Source of the DNA: Hydrogenothermaceae bacterium
GTDB lineage: Bacteria > Aquificota > Aquificia > Aquificales > Hydrogenothermaceae
NCBI GenBank assembly: GCA_015519975.1
Contig: WIAL01000019.1
Span: 1 to 63,369 of the forward strand
Reading direction: 5' to 3'
DNA: 63,369 bases
Shown: positions 45,137 to 53,124 of the stretch, in pieces
How the letters are laid out: each line of letters starts with the position of its first letter
How positions within the stretch are numbered: position 1 is the stretch's first letter
The notes under the pieces: model-generated
Told to the model about the DNA's origin: nothing
Database searches by the model: none
Seen by the model: the letters and a program-made list of their open reading frames with translations, nothing else
Position numbers and translations under genes: made by a program

Positions 45137-47275
45137 ATGATACACGAAGAATATCTAAAAAAAGCAAAAGAAGTTTTAAATAAAAACTGGACAGGAAATT
45201 ACACAGTTCCATCTGTTCATCTTTATCCTCACCAGTGGAACTGGGATAGTGCATTTATAGCAATTGGATACTCAAGATATGACCTTGATAAAGCACTTCT
45301 TGAGCTAAAATCTTTATTTGAGGGGCAGTGGAAAAATGGAATGCTCCCTCATATAGTATTCAATGAGAAAAATCTAGGAAAATATTTTCCTGAACCTGAT
45401 TTCTGGCAGACAAACAGATCAAAACATGCTCCAGACAATAAGTTAACATCGGGAATAACGCAGCCTCCAATACATGCATGGGCAGTTTTAAAAATATATG
45501 AAAATGCTAAAGATAAAGAAAAAGTTAAAGAATTTATAAAATGGATATTTCCAAAGCTTTTTAAAATGCACAGATATTTTTACCTTGAGAGAAACCCCAA
45601 TGATGATGGGTTAATATACATAATTCATCCGTGGGAAAGTGGAATGGATAACTCCCCAATGTGGGATGTTGTTCTTGACAGGATAGACTTAACAAAAGTA
45701 AAAGTCCCTCCATTTAAAAGAAAGGACGATAAAATAATAGACCCTTCTCAGCGACCAAAAGATGAAGACTACAAAAGATACATATATTTGGTAGAACTTT
45801 TCAAAAACTTAGATTATGATGATGAAAAAATTTACAAAGAAAGTCCGTTTTTAGTAGCAGACGTTTTATTTAATTCTATACTTTCAGCTTCAAATAAAGC
45901 ACTTATAAAACTTGCAGATATAATCAAAGAAAATCACAAAGAAATAGAGAACTGGGACGATCATACGGAAAGGGCTGTTAGGGATTTGCTGTTTTGTAGA
46001 GAAAAGAAAATATTTTTCCCTTATGATTTTGTAGAAAAAAAACTTATTAAAGTTGAGACAGCAGCTGGATTTATGCCACTTTTTGGAAGAATAGCATCAG
46101 ACTATCAGGCAAGGCTTATATACGAATATTTAAACTCTAAAAGCTTTTGCCAGCTTCACCAAGGTAACTGTTTTGCGGTTCCAAATTACGATACTACAAA
46201 AGAGGATTTTAGTAGTAAAAATTATTGGAGAGGTCCGGTATGGATAAATATTAATTATCTTCTTTACAAAGGGTTAAAAAGTTACGGTTTTGAGGAAAAG
46301 GCTTACCATTTAGAAAAAACCATGATAGAGCTTCCTATAAGATTTGGATTTTATGAGTATTTTGATTCAAAAACAGGAGTAGGATACGGAACGAAAGATT
46401 TTTCATGGACAGCTTCATTATTTATAGATCTTTTATACAGCTATAATGCACGAAAAGGTAAAAAAAGATATCTAAAAACATTAAATGAAAAAACTGCAAT
46501 AAATACGCCTTACAAAAAGACTAAACTTTCTTCTAAAGAAATAACGGAAAAATTTAGCAAATTTTATAAAAATCTTGTTTCAAAATATGTAGATAGAGGA
46601 ATAGTAAATTATAAAAATATTAAAATTTCTCCTGAATACAAAATACTAAAAGAAACTACTAAAAACCTTCCATATTTTGATTTAAATGTTTTAAAAACAG
46701 AAGAAGAAAAAAAGGCCTTCTGGATAAATCTTTATAACTTTATGGTAATAGACTTTATTATTCATTTGAAGATAAAAGAATCGGTAATGGAAGTTAAGGG
46801 GTTTTTTGAAAACTTAAAATACAGTATTGGTGGAATGGAACTTTCTTTAGATGACATCTTTTACGGAATACTAAAATCAAACAGCATAAATCCTTTTACT
46901 GGTAAAAAGCAATTTATGAAAGATAGAGACTTTATGTTAAAAGAAAAAGACAGCAGAATAATTTTTGCATTAAATCAAGGGGCTAGAAGTTCACCAATAA
47001 TTATGTTTTACTCACCAGATGAAGTTGATAAACAGCTGGATAGAAAAACGGAAATTTTCGTAAGAGGTTCTGAAGTTTTAATACTTCCAGAAAAAGATAT
47101 AGTTTATTTATCTAAACTTTTCCAGTGGCATGAAGATGATTTTGGAAATGATAGAAAAAAGCTTGATTTTATAAGTAAATATGTAAATGATATTGACAAA
47201 AAAATATATCTTGAAAATAAAGAAAATAATCCGCAAATAAATTATTTTTATTTTGACTGGTCATTAAATGATTAA
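45137..47275 (+). CDS. MGH1-like (GH63-related) glycoside hydrolase fused to a DUF547 domain
   Basis: This 712-residue protein combines two domains. Residues 1 to about 460 form an (alpha/alpha)6 glycosidase resembling mannosylglycerate hydrolase-type enzymes: YPHQWNWDSAFIAIGY, GQWKNGMLPHIVF, IHPWESGMDNSPMWD, YWRGPVWININYLLY and FSWTASLFIDLL. From about 475 to the end lies a DUF547 domain: EEKKAFWINLYNFMVID, MELSLDDIFYGIL, FALNQGARSSP and LFQWHEDDFG. DUF547 has no firm function. The first domain may act on a glycoside such as mannosyl- or glucosylglycerate, a thermophile solute; this is inference. A paralogue begins at 63123. Confidence 0.8.
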   Translation: MIHEEYLKKAKEVLNKNWTGNYTVPSVHLYPHQWNWDSAFIAIGYSRYDLDKALLELKSLFEGQWKNGMLPHIVFNEKNLGKYFPEPDFWQTNRSKHAPDNKLTSGITQPPIHAWAVLKIYENAKDKEKVKEFIKWIFPKLFKMHRYFYLERNPNDDGLIYIIHPWESGMDNSPMWDVVLDRIDLTKVKVPPFKRKDDKIIDPSQRPKDEDYKRYIYLVELFKNLDYDDEKIYKESPFLVADVLFNSILSASNKALIKLADIIKENHKEIENWDDHTERAVRDLLFCREKKIFFPYDFVEKKLIKVETAAGFMPLFGRIASDYQARLIYEYLNSKSFCQLHQGNCFAVPNYDTTKEDFSSKNYWRGPVWININYLLYKGLKSYGFEEKAYHLEKTMIELPIRFGFYEYFDSKTGVGYGTKDFSWTASLFIDLLYSYNARKGKKRYLKTLNEKTAINTPYKKTKLSSKEITEKFSKFYKNLVSKYVDRGIVNYKNIKISPEYKILKETTKNLPYFDLNVLKTEEEKKAFWINLYNFMVIDFIIHLKIKESVMEVKGFFENLKYSIGGMELSLDDIFYGILKSNSINPFTGKKQFMKDRDFMLKEKDSRIIFALNQGARSSPIIMFYSPDEVDKQLDRKTEIFVRGSEVLILPEKDIVYLSKLFQWHEDDFGNDRKKLDFISKYVNDIDKKIYLENKENNPQINYFYFDWSLND

Positions 47276-47290
47276 ACTAAGGAGCAGGAT

Positions 47291-48154
47291 ATGGAAAAAA
47301 ACTTTTTTGTAAAATCCCACGGTCTTGGAAACGATTATATAGTTTTAGACAAAGAAAACATAACTTTTGAGTTAAATGAGGAAGCAATAAAAACAATCTG
47401 TGATGTGCATTACGGTATTGGAAGTGATGGAATCCTTTTAAAAGTTCCTTCTGAAAAGGCTGATTTTGGACTTGAAATTTATAATCCTGACGGCTCGCAG
47501 GCAGAAAAAAGCGGAAATGGACTTAGAATATTCTGTAAATTTTTATACGATTATGGATTTGCAAAAGACAAAGAGTTTACAGTTGAAACAAAAGGGGGAA
47601 TTGTAAAGGCTAAGATTGAAGAGGAAAAAAACGGCAGGGCAAAAGTTATAACAATAGATATGGGTAAAGCTACATTTGACACTTCTAAAATACCTGTGAA
47701 TGTAGAAGAAAAAGAATGTTTAGATTATCCTCTCAAAGTAGAAGATAAAGAGTTTAAGATAAACTGCGTATCAGTTGGGAACCCTCACTGTGTAATAATC
47801 GTGGATGAGTTAGATGAAGAAGAGGTTAAAAAATACGGAAAAATAATAGAAAATCTCACTCTTTTTCCAAACAGAACAAACGTTCAATTTGTAAAACCTA
47901 TTGATAAGAATAATGTAGAAATAAGAATATGGGAAAGGGGAGCAGGTTATACTCTAGCTTCCGGAAGTTCATCATCAGCAGTGGCTGCTGTAATGGTTAA
48001 AAAAGGTTTAACAGATAAAGATGTAAACATAATAATGCCTGGTGGAGTTTTAAAAATTAGTATAGATGATGATTTTAATATAAAAATGACAGGGGAAGTT
48101 CAGGAGATTTGCTCAGGAACTTTGAGCCCTGAGCTTGTTGAATCTTTTAGGTAG
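47291..48154 (+). CDS. dapF: Diaminopimelate epimerase-like protein with both catalytic cysteines replaced by serine
   Basis: This 287-residue protein has the two-domain DapF fold and length. In the first signature (N-x-D-G-S-x4-C-G-N-G-x-R) the cysteine is serine: NPDGSQAEKSGNGLR, S74. In the second (GAG-x-T-x-A-C-G-x-G) it is also serine: GAGYTLASGSSSSA, S224. Substrate-binding residues around both are kept (HGLGNDYIVLD, VGNPHCVI, RTNVQFV, IRIWERGAG). Both serine codons (agc, tcc) were read directly. The usual mechanism needs two cysteines, so it may be slow, use serines, or have another substrate. GGAGCAGGAT precedes the ATG. It overlaps convergent argJ by 8 bases. Confidence 0.85.
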   Translation: MEKNFFVKSHGLGNDYIVLDKENITFELNEEAIKTICDVHYGIGSDGILLKVPSEKADFGLEIYNPDGSQAEKSGNGLRIFCKFLYDYGFAKDKEFTVETKGGIVKAKIEEEKNGRAKVITIDMGKATFDTSKIPVNVEEKECLDYPLKVEDKEFKINCVSVGNPHCVIIVDELDEEEVKKYGKIIENLTLFPNRTNVQFVKPIDKNNVEIRIWERGAGYTLASGSSSSAVAAVMVKKGLTDKDVNIIMPGGVLKISIDDDFNIKMTGEVQEICSGTLSPELVESFR

Positions 48155-49307
48155 TGTATTCTGCATTTATTTCTACATATTTATATGTAAGGTCGCAGGT
48201 GTAGTACGTCCACTCACCTGTGCCTCTTCCTAAATAAAGATCAATGTTAACTTCTTTATTATCTTTTAAATACTGGCTTGCCGCTTTTCTATCAAAATTT
48301 TTAGGTTCTCCGGCATATAATAGAAAATCACCAAGATAAAGCTTTACCTTATTAAAATCTATATCAAGGTGAAGCTGTCCTACGGCAGATAATATTCTTC
48401 CCCAGTTTGGATCATTTCCAAACATTGCAGTTTTAAAGAGATTAGAAAGTGCAATAGCCTCTGCTATCTTTTTTGCTTCTTCATTATCTGTTGCTTCATG
48501 GACGTTTATTTGAATAAGCTTTGTTGCTCCTTCTCCATCTTTTACTATCATTTTTGCAAGTTCTGTAGCAACTTCAAGCAGCTTTTTTGCAAAAGCTGTT
48601 CTATTGTTTTCATTTATTTCAAGCTCTCCTTCTCCTGTAGCAACTACCAAAAAGCTGTCATTTGTACTTTCACATCCGTCAACATCTATAGAGTTAAAAC
48701 TTCTTTCAGTTATTATTTTTGTCATTCTATCTAAAAGACCTTTTTCAATCTTAACATCTGTAAATATATATGCAAGCATTGTTGCCATATTTGGATGTAT
48801 CATTCCTGCACCTTTTGCAATGCCCTTTATTACAAATTTTTTGCCGTCAATTTCATCCTCAATTTCGTAGTATTTGGGGAAACTATCTGTAGTCATAATT
48901 GCTCTGGCAGCTTTTTCAAGGTCTAAATCTTCCATATTTTTGCAGGCTTCTTTTATACCTTTTTCAACTTTATCCATTGGAAGCTGAACACCTATAATAC
49001 CTGTTGAAAAGACCATAACTTCTTGTGGGTCTACATCTACCTCATCTGCAGTTATTTCTGCCATTTCTTCAGCATTCTCAAGCCCAGCTTCTCCTGTAGC
49101 TGCATTTGCATTTCCGCTGTTTACTACTACGGCAGAAATTTCTTCTTGCATTGAAGCAATCATTCTATCGTAAATTACGGGAGCTGCAGCCAGTGAATTT
49201 TGAGTTAAAACAACAGAGTAAACTGAAGGTTTAAATTTTAAAACTAAAATATCGTAATCGCCTGAGGGTTTTATTCCTGCCTTAGCAATTCCCATTTTTA
49301 TATCCAT
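48147..49307 (-). CDS. argJ: Glutamate N-acetyltransferase / ornithine acetyltransferase ArgJ
   Basis: This 386-residue enzyme would recycle the acetyl group in arginine synthesis. It is made as a precursor that self-cleaves ahead of the threonine in KGAGMIHPNMATML (T176) into alpha and beta chains. Other conserved parts are NSGNANAATGE, STGIIGVQLP, SFNSIDVDGCESTND and GNDPNWGRI. ATG 49307 has GGAG 9 bases upstream and is preferred to TTG 49313. Whether it is mono- or bifunctional cannot be told from sequence. Confidence 0.95.
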   Translation of the reverse strand: MDIKMGIAKAGIKPSGDYDILVLKFKPSVYSVVLTQNSLAAAPVIYDRMIASMQEEISAVVVNSGNANAATGEAGLENAEEMAEITADEVDVDPQEVMVFSTGIIGVQLPMDKVEKGIKEACKNMEDLDLEKAARAIMTTDSFPKYYEIEDEIDGKKFVIKGIAKGAGMIHPNMATMLAYIFTDVKIEKGLLDRMTKIITERSFNSIDVDGCESTNDSFLVVATGEGELEINENNRTAFAKKLLEVATELAKMIVKDGEGATKLIQINVHEATDNEEAKKIAEAIALSNLFKTAMFGNDPNWGRILSAVGQLHLDIDFNKVKLYLGDFLLYAGEPKNFDRKAASQYLKDNKEVNIDLYLGRGTGEWTYYTCDLTYKYVEINAEYTT

Positions 49308-49354
49308 AAACAACTTCTCCTTTGAAAATATTTATTAATTATTATACTTGTAGC

Positions 49355-49696
49355 CTAAGGTTTACAGTATTTGCACGGTCTTAAACCATGTGCTGTGGCT
49401 TCCTTTCTAAATTTAAATTTTATCTTCTTTTTTATCCTTTTTGCGAATTTACAATCTGGTTTATGAAAGACTTTTCCATTTTTTGAAGCAATATAGTATT
49501 TTTGCTTATGTAAAGAATGTTTTTTGTAGATTTTCTTATGTTTATAGTATTTTTTGCTGTGTTTATGTTTTTGATGGGATTTTGGTAAATTTTGTACTTT
49601 TATATTGTAAATGCCGTTGTTGTTTTCTATTATGACTCTTTCCTGTGCTAAAGAAAATCCAAATAGCAAAATTAAAATAAGTGGTAAATTTTTCAT
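49355..49696 (-). CDS. Secreted Lys/His-rich protein with Ada-like zinc-binding C-terminus
   Basis: This 113-residue protein has a signal peptide (residues 1-17), a strongly basic His/Lys/Tyr-rich central region (about 38-68), and a C-terminal module KVFHKPDCKFAKRI followed by GLRPCKYCKP. That Cys-x-n-Cys-x-x-Cys layout resembles the small zinc-binding module of Ada and similar secreted proteins. A role in binding metal or nucleic acid outside the cytoplasm is possible but unproven. Its ATG overlaps the trpE stop as ATGA. Confidence 0.62.
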   Translation of the reverse strand: MKNLPLILILLFGFSLAQERVIIENNNGIYNIKVQNLPKSHQKHKHSKKYYKHKKIYKKHSLHKQKYYIASKNGKVFHKPDCKFAKRIKKKIKFKFRKEATAHGLRPCKYCKP

Positions 49697-51189
49697 TTTT
49701 CTGCGGATTTTTCGGCAATTTCAACAGCCTTTATCATAGCTTTTGCCTTATTCACTGTTTCCTCATACTCTTTTTCAGGAACAGAATCTGCAACTATTCC
49801 AGCTCCAGCCTGAATGTGTATATTTTCCCCTTCAATTACAGCAGTTCTAATTGCTATTGCAGTATCTAAATTACCGTCGAAAGATATATATCCTACAGCC
49901 CCTGCATAAGGACCTCTTTTGTCTGGCTCAAGCTCTTCTATAATTTGCATAGCCCTAACTTTTGGAGCCCCGCTTACAGTTCCAACAGGAAATACAGACT
50001 TTAAAACATCTACAGGATGCAGATCTTTTCTCAGTTTTCCCGATACATCAGATACTATATGCATTACGTGAGAGTATTTTTCTATATACATAAACTTGTC
50101 CACATTTACACTTTGTGGCTCTGCTACTTTCCCAACATCATTTCTTGCTAAATCTACAAGCATTAAATGTTCTGCTTTTTCTTTTTCATCTGAAAGTAAA
50201 TCTTCCATTAAGGCTTTGTCTTCTTCTTCTGTTTTTCCTCTTGGTCTGGTTCCTGCTATTGGCTTTGTAAGAATTTTTCCGTCTTTAACAGAAACTAGTA
50301 TTTCAGGAGAAGAACCAATAAGTTTCATGTCCTGAAGGTCAAGATAGAAAAGATAAGGAGATGGATTTATAACTCTTACGGCTCTATAAATATCTAAAGG
50401 ATTTGCTTTTAACTTTTTGGAAAATCTTTGAGAAATAACAACCTGTATTATATCTCCTTCTTCTATATATTTTTTTGCAACTTTTACAGCTTTTAGAAAA
50501 TCTTCTTTTTTAAAGTTTGATTTCCAGTTATCTATTTTTACTTCTTGTAGTTTATTAATTTCAATTCTTTTTACTCTTTTCTCTTTTTGAATTAAATCCT
50601 CTATTTTGTTTATTCTTTCGATAGTTTTTTTATATATTTCTTCAACATTGTCATTTTCATCTAAAACGGCAGATACAATTATTTTTATAGTTTTGTTTAC
50701 ATTATCAAAAGCTATAACTTCATCACTTAAGAAAAAATAGATATCAGGAAGCTTTAAAGTATCAGGCTTTATATTTTCAATAGGCTCATAAAAATGAATT
50801 ATATCGTATCCTACATACCCGACAAGTCCACCCCAAAAAGGAGGAAGATTTTCATAATTATAAGGTTTAAACTTTTTGACTAAATTTTTAATTTCTTCTA
50901 AAGGATCATCTGTATTTTTTATTTTTAATTTTCCTTGATTATAATTTTCTATGAAATTTCCTTTTGAACGTATATAAACAGGTTTTGATGAGCCTATAAA
51001 CGAATATCTACCTATATTTTCTCCCTGTTCAACACTTTCAAATAAAAAATTAAATCTATCTTTCGATGAAACCTTTAAAAAAACAGATAAAGGAGTATCT
51101 ATATCAGAAATAATATCTTTGCAAACAGGAATGACATTGTGATCTTTTGATAGTTTTTTAAAATCTTCAAGCGAAAGATTTATTGACAT
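49693..51189 (-). CDS. trpE: Anthranilate synthase component I
   Basis: This 498-residue chorismate-using enzyme would start tryptophan synthesis. It has an N-terminal regulatory domain and a C-terminal catalytic domain with YIEEGDIIQVVISQRF, NPSPYLFYLDL, GSSPEILV, KPIAGTRPRGKT, LVDLARNDVGKVA, FPVGTVSGAPKVRAM and GYISFDGNLDTAIAIRT. GGAAGAA precedes the ATG. No glutamine amidotransferase subunit (trpG) is adjacent in the window. Confidence 0.95.
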   Translation of the reverse strand: MSINLSLEDFKKLSKDHNVIPVCKDIISDIDTPLSVFLKVSSKDRFNFLFESVEQGENIGRYSFIGSSKPVYIRSKGNFIENYNQGKLKIKNTDDPLEEIKNLVKKFKPYNYENLPPFWGGLVGYVGYDIIHFYEPIENIKPDTLKLPDIYFFLSDEVIAFDNVNKTIKIIVSAVLDENDNVEEIYKKTIERINKIEDLIQKEKRVKRIEINKLQEVKIDNWKSNFKKEDFLKAVKVAKKYIEEGDIIQVVISQRFSKKLKANPLDIYRAVRVINPSPYLFYLDLQDMKLIGSSPEILVSVKDGKILTKPIAGTRPRGKTEEEDKALMEDLLSDEKEKAEHLMLVDLARNDVGKVAEPQSVNVDKFMYIEKYSHVMHIVSDVSGKLRKDLHPVDVLKSVFPVGTVSGAPKVRAMQIIEELEPDKRGPYAGAVGYISFDGNLDTAIAIRTAVIEGENIHIQAGAGIVADSVPEKEYEETVNKAKAMIKAVEIAEKSAEK

Positions 51190-51215
51190 TTCTTCCTTCC
51201 AAGGTTTTTTACAAA

Positions 51216-51488
51216 TTATACAGGAACTACGGCGAGAATTTCTACATCTTTAGCAATAGGAGATATTAATAAAAATTTTTTCATTCCGGCTCTGTAAAGT
51301 TTTATTTCAATTCTTTTGTTTATTATAGAGTTTTTCTCATTTATTTCTTCTAAAATGTACTGCCAGTCTACATAAAAAGAGTCTTTTATATTGGATAAAA
51401 TTTTGGAAATAATTGATATTCCTTCCTCGCCCTCTACCCTAAAGATTAGATGAAATTTATCTTCATCATAATGATATATTTTCAGCAT
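51216..51488 (-). CDS. Conserved-looking small protein of unknown function
   Basis: This 90-residue, mixed alpha/beta protein has no signal peptide, membrane helix or cysteine. It starts MLKIYHYDEDKFHLIFRVEG and ends AKDVEILAVVPV. I do not recognise it. It begins just after the hsp20 terminator and lies 26 bases ahead of trpE on the same strand. No clear ribosome-binding site precedes it. Confidence 0.45.
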   Translation of the reverse strand: MLKIYHYDEDKFHLIFRVEGEEGISIISKILSNIKDSFYVDWQYILEEINEKNSIINKRIEIKLYRAGMKKFLLISPIAKDVEILAVVPV

Positions 51489-51503
51489 ATAAAAATTTTA
51501 TAT

Positions 51504-51530
51504 GAAAAAAGGGGACTTTTCACCCCCCTT
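51504..51530 (-). terminator. Intrinsic terminator of hsp20
   Basis: Read on the minus strand, GGGG, a loop of about 8 bases (TGAAAAGT), CCCC and then TTTTTT. It lies 11 bases after the hsp20 stop codon. Confidence 0.7.
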
Positions 51531-51540
51531 CATTTTATCA

Positions 51541-51993
51541 TTATTGAAGTTCTACTTTTACTTCTTTTTCTGCTTGAACTTTTGGAATTTCAAGTTTTAA
51601 GATTCCATCTTCTATCTTAGCTTTAGCTTCCTCTGCTTTAACTTCCACTGGAAGAGGAATTACTCTTTCAAATTTTCCATAAAATCTTTCTCTTCTGTAG
51701 AAATTGTCTTCTTTTTTCTCTTCGTCTTTTTTAACTTCTCCTCTTATAATTACATTGTTATCTTTAATTTTAACTTCTATATCCTCTTTTTTAGCTCCCG
51801 GAATTTCAGCCTCAACTATGATTTTATCATCTTTTTCATAAACATCTACTCTTGGTGCCCAAACTTGTACTTCTGCTATTTCTTTACCGGCAGGTACTAC
51901 ATCACCAAATAATCTATTTAGTTCATTTTCTATTCTTGCAAGTTCCTTAAATGGATTCCATCCTCCAAATGCTGGTAAATTTCTTCTGTCCAT
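51541..51993 (-). CDS. Small heat-shock protein, Hsp20/alpha-crystallin family
   Basis: This 150-residue ATP-independent holdase would bind unfolding proteins under heat stress. The alpha-crystallin domain runs from about residue 45 to 135 (APRVDVYEKDDKIIVEAEIP, the conserved GILKLEIPK near the end), with a short N-terminal arm beginning FGGWNPFKEL. The C-terminal I-x-I/V-type tail (VKVEL) follows. GGAGG lies upstream of the ATG. A strong promoter and a terminator frame it, so it is a single-gene unit. No CIRCE element was found. Confidence 0.95.
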   Translation of the reverse strand: MDRRNLPAFGGWNPFKELARIENELNRLFGDVVPAGKEIAEVQVWAPRVDVYEKDDKIIVEAEIPGAKKEDIEVKIKDNNVIIRGEVKKDEEKKEDNFYRRERFYGKFERVIPLPVEVKAEEAKAKIEDGILKLEIPKVQAEKEVKVELQ

Positions 51994-52030
51994 TTTACTT
52001 CCCTCCTTTATAAAATTATTTACATAAAAT

Positions 52031-52058
52031 ATTATAATAATACACTAAAATTTGTCAA
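52031..52058 (-). promoter_or_regulatory. Main promoter of hsp20
   Basis: On the minus strand TTGACA (52058-52053) and TATAAT (52036-52031) are separated by 16 bp. Transcription would begin about 30 bases before the hsp20 ATG. Both hexamers are perfect sigma-70 consensus. Confidence 0.75.
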
Positions 52059-52090
52059 GTATAAAATAATAAAATTTGTAATCAGTTTTA

Positions 52091-52119
52091 ATAATGGAAA
52101 CTTTTATTTATAGTGTCAA
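52091..52119 (-). promoter_or_regulatory. Possible second, upstream promoter of hsp20
   Basis: TTGACA (52119-52114), a 17-bp spacer and CATTAT (52096-52091) on the minus strand. It shares GTCAAGTA and ATAAAATAATAAAA direct-repeat blocks with the proximal promoter (copies at 52054-52074 and 52115-52144), suggesting that the region arose by local duplication. Confidence 0.45.
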
Positions 52120-52146
52120 GTAGAATGAGGATAAAATAATAAAAAT

Positions 52147-52171
52147 AGAAAAGGCCATATAGGCCTTTAGT
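52147..52171 (-). terminator. Intrinsic terminator of the outer-membrane protein gene
   Basis: AAAGGCC (52168-52162 read on minus), a 5-base loop and GGCCTTT (52156-52150), then a T-rich stretch on the minus strand. It lies 11 bases after the stop at 52179. Confidence 0.7.
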
Positions 52172-52178
52172 GATATAT

Positions 52179-52982
52179 TTAGAACATTGTTCCTAAACTT
52201 AAGAATCCACCTTCTGCAGATGTTTTACTTTTAATTCCATCATCTTTTAGTTTATATTTCATCACTCTGTATCCTGCTTCTACAAAGAAGTGTTTGTAAT
52301 TAATCCTCAATGAATCTATGAAATCATGAAGATATTCATCTTCCCATATGTAAGATTGAAGTTCTAAAATTATTTCTGCTGTTAATTCTTGGTTTACAGG
52401 TAAAACTTCAACTTCTGTTTCTAAATCTATCATAGGTTTAAAGCTTGAGTAATTTTTTTTATATTCTGAACCATTTTCAGATTTAAATTCTACACTACCG
52501 TCTAAATATCTTACGCTTATGCCGGCTCTTACATCCAATCTATCTTCTGTTTTTTCTTTTAAGTGTCCAATATCAAATAATAAACCCAGATCATAATTGT
52601 TAAAATCATAGGTTGACTCATATTTATCCCCAGCATTTACAGAAAAATCCCTAAAAGAGAAAGCTTTATCTGCTTCTTTTGAAGCATTAAATTTTATAGG
52701 AGTATAGTAAAACACTAGGTTCAAATCTCCATGAAAAAGACCTTTATACATAAATTTTGCACCAAAATCTTTAGCCTTTTCATAACCTATTTCTTTTAAT
52801 TCATATTTATTTCCATCTACACTAAAATTTCCATCAGGTAAAGCTATCCAGTAATCAACTGAGAATTCAAAACCTTTTTCCTTGTAATTAATTTTTCCTT
52901 CAGAATGTTCTTCACTTGCAGTTGAGAATGAAGTAAACGCAAGTACTGCAGTTGACAGAAGAAATGATGTTAGTTTTTTCAT
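52179..52982 (-). CDS. Outer-membrane beta-barrel protein of unknown function
   Basis: This 267-residue protein has a cleavable signal peptide (about residues 1-22, ending near TAS), alternating amphipathic strands and a C-terminal phenylalanine (FLSLGTMF), the usual outer-membrane insertion signal. The pattern resembles the small single-barrel outer-membrane family described as TIGR04219-like, but that match is from memory. No transport substrate is suggested. It is monocistronic with its own terminator and is divergent from the cytochrome gene. Confidence 0.75.
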   Translation of the reverse strand: MKKLTSFLLSTAVLAFTSFSTASEEHSEGKINYKEKGFEFSVDYWIALPDGNFSVDGNKYELKEIGYEKAKDFGAKFMYKGLFHGDLNLVFYYTPIKFNASKEADKAFSFRDFSVNAGDKYESTYDFNNYDLGLLFDIGHLKEKTEDRLDVRAGISVRYLDGSVEFKSENGSEYKKNYSSFKPMIDLETEVEVLPVNQELTAEIILELQSYIWEDEYLHDFIDSLRINYKHFFVEAGYRVMKYKLKDDGIKSKTSAEGGFLSLGTMF

Positions 52983-53022
52983 CCGAACCTCCTAATTTAA
53001 TTTTAATATTAAAAAAATTATT

Positions 53023-53104
53023 ATATAAGCAATTAAATATATAAGCAATTAAGGTTTAAGTAACATACAGGTAACATTCGTATTATAGATTACAATTAAC
53101 GAAT
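53023..53104. promoter_or_regulatory. Repeat-rich divergent control region
   Basis: Between the outer-membrane protein and the cytochrome gene there are three repeat patterns. ATATAAGCAATTAA occurs twice with 16-bp period (53023-53036, 53039-53052). GTAACAT-type heptamers recur with 11-bp period (about 53060-53077), the spacing used by OmpR/PhoB-type regulators. ATTCGT (53076-53081) and ACGAAT (53099-53104) form an inverted repeat with a 17-base centre. A regulator-binding role is inferred from spacing only. Confidence 0.4.
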
Positions 53105-53124
53105 ATTAAATAAGGAGCAGGATA

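Noticed and set aside
51994-52178. CIRCE/HrcA or sigma-32 element for hsp20
   Set aside because: No TTAGCACTC-N9-GAGTGCTAA inverted repeat is present; the promoters look like ordinary sigma-70 type.
53023-53052. Possible CRISPR-like array
   Set aside because: There are only two AT-rich copies at 16-bp period and no spacers or cas genes.
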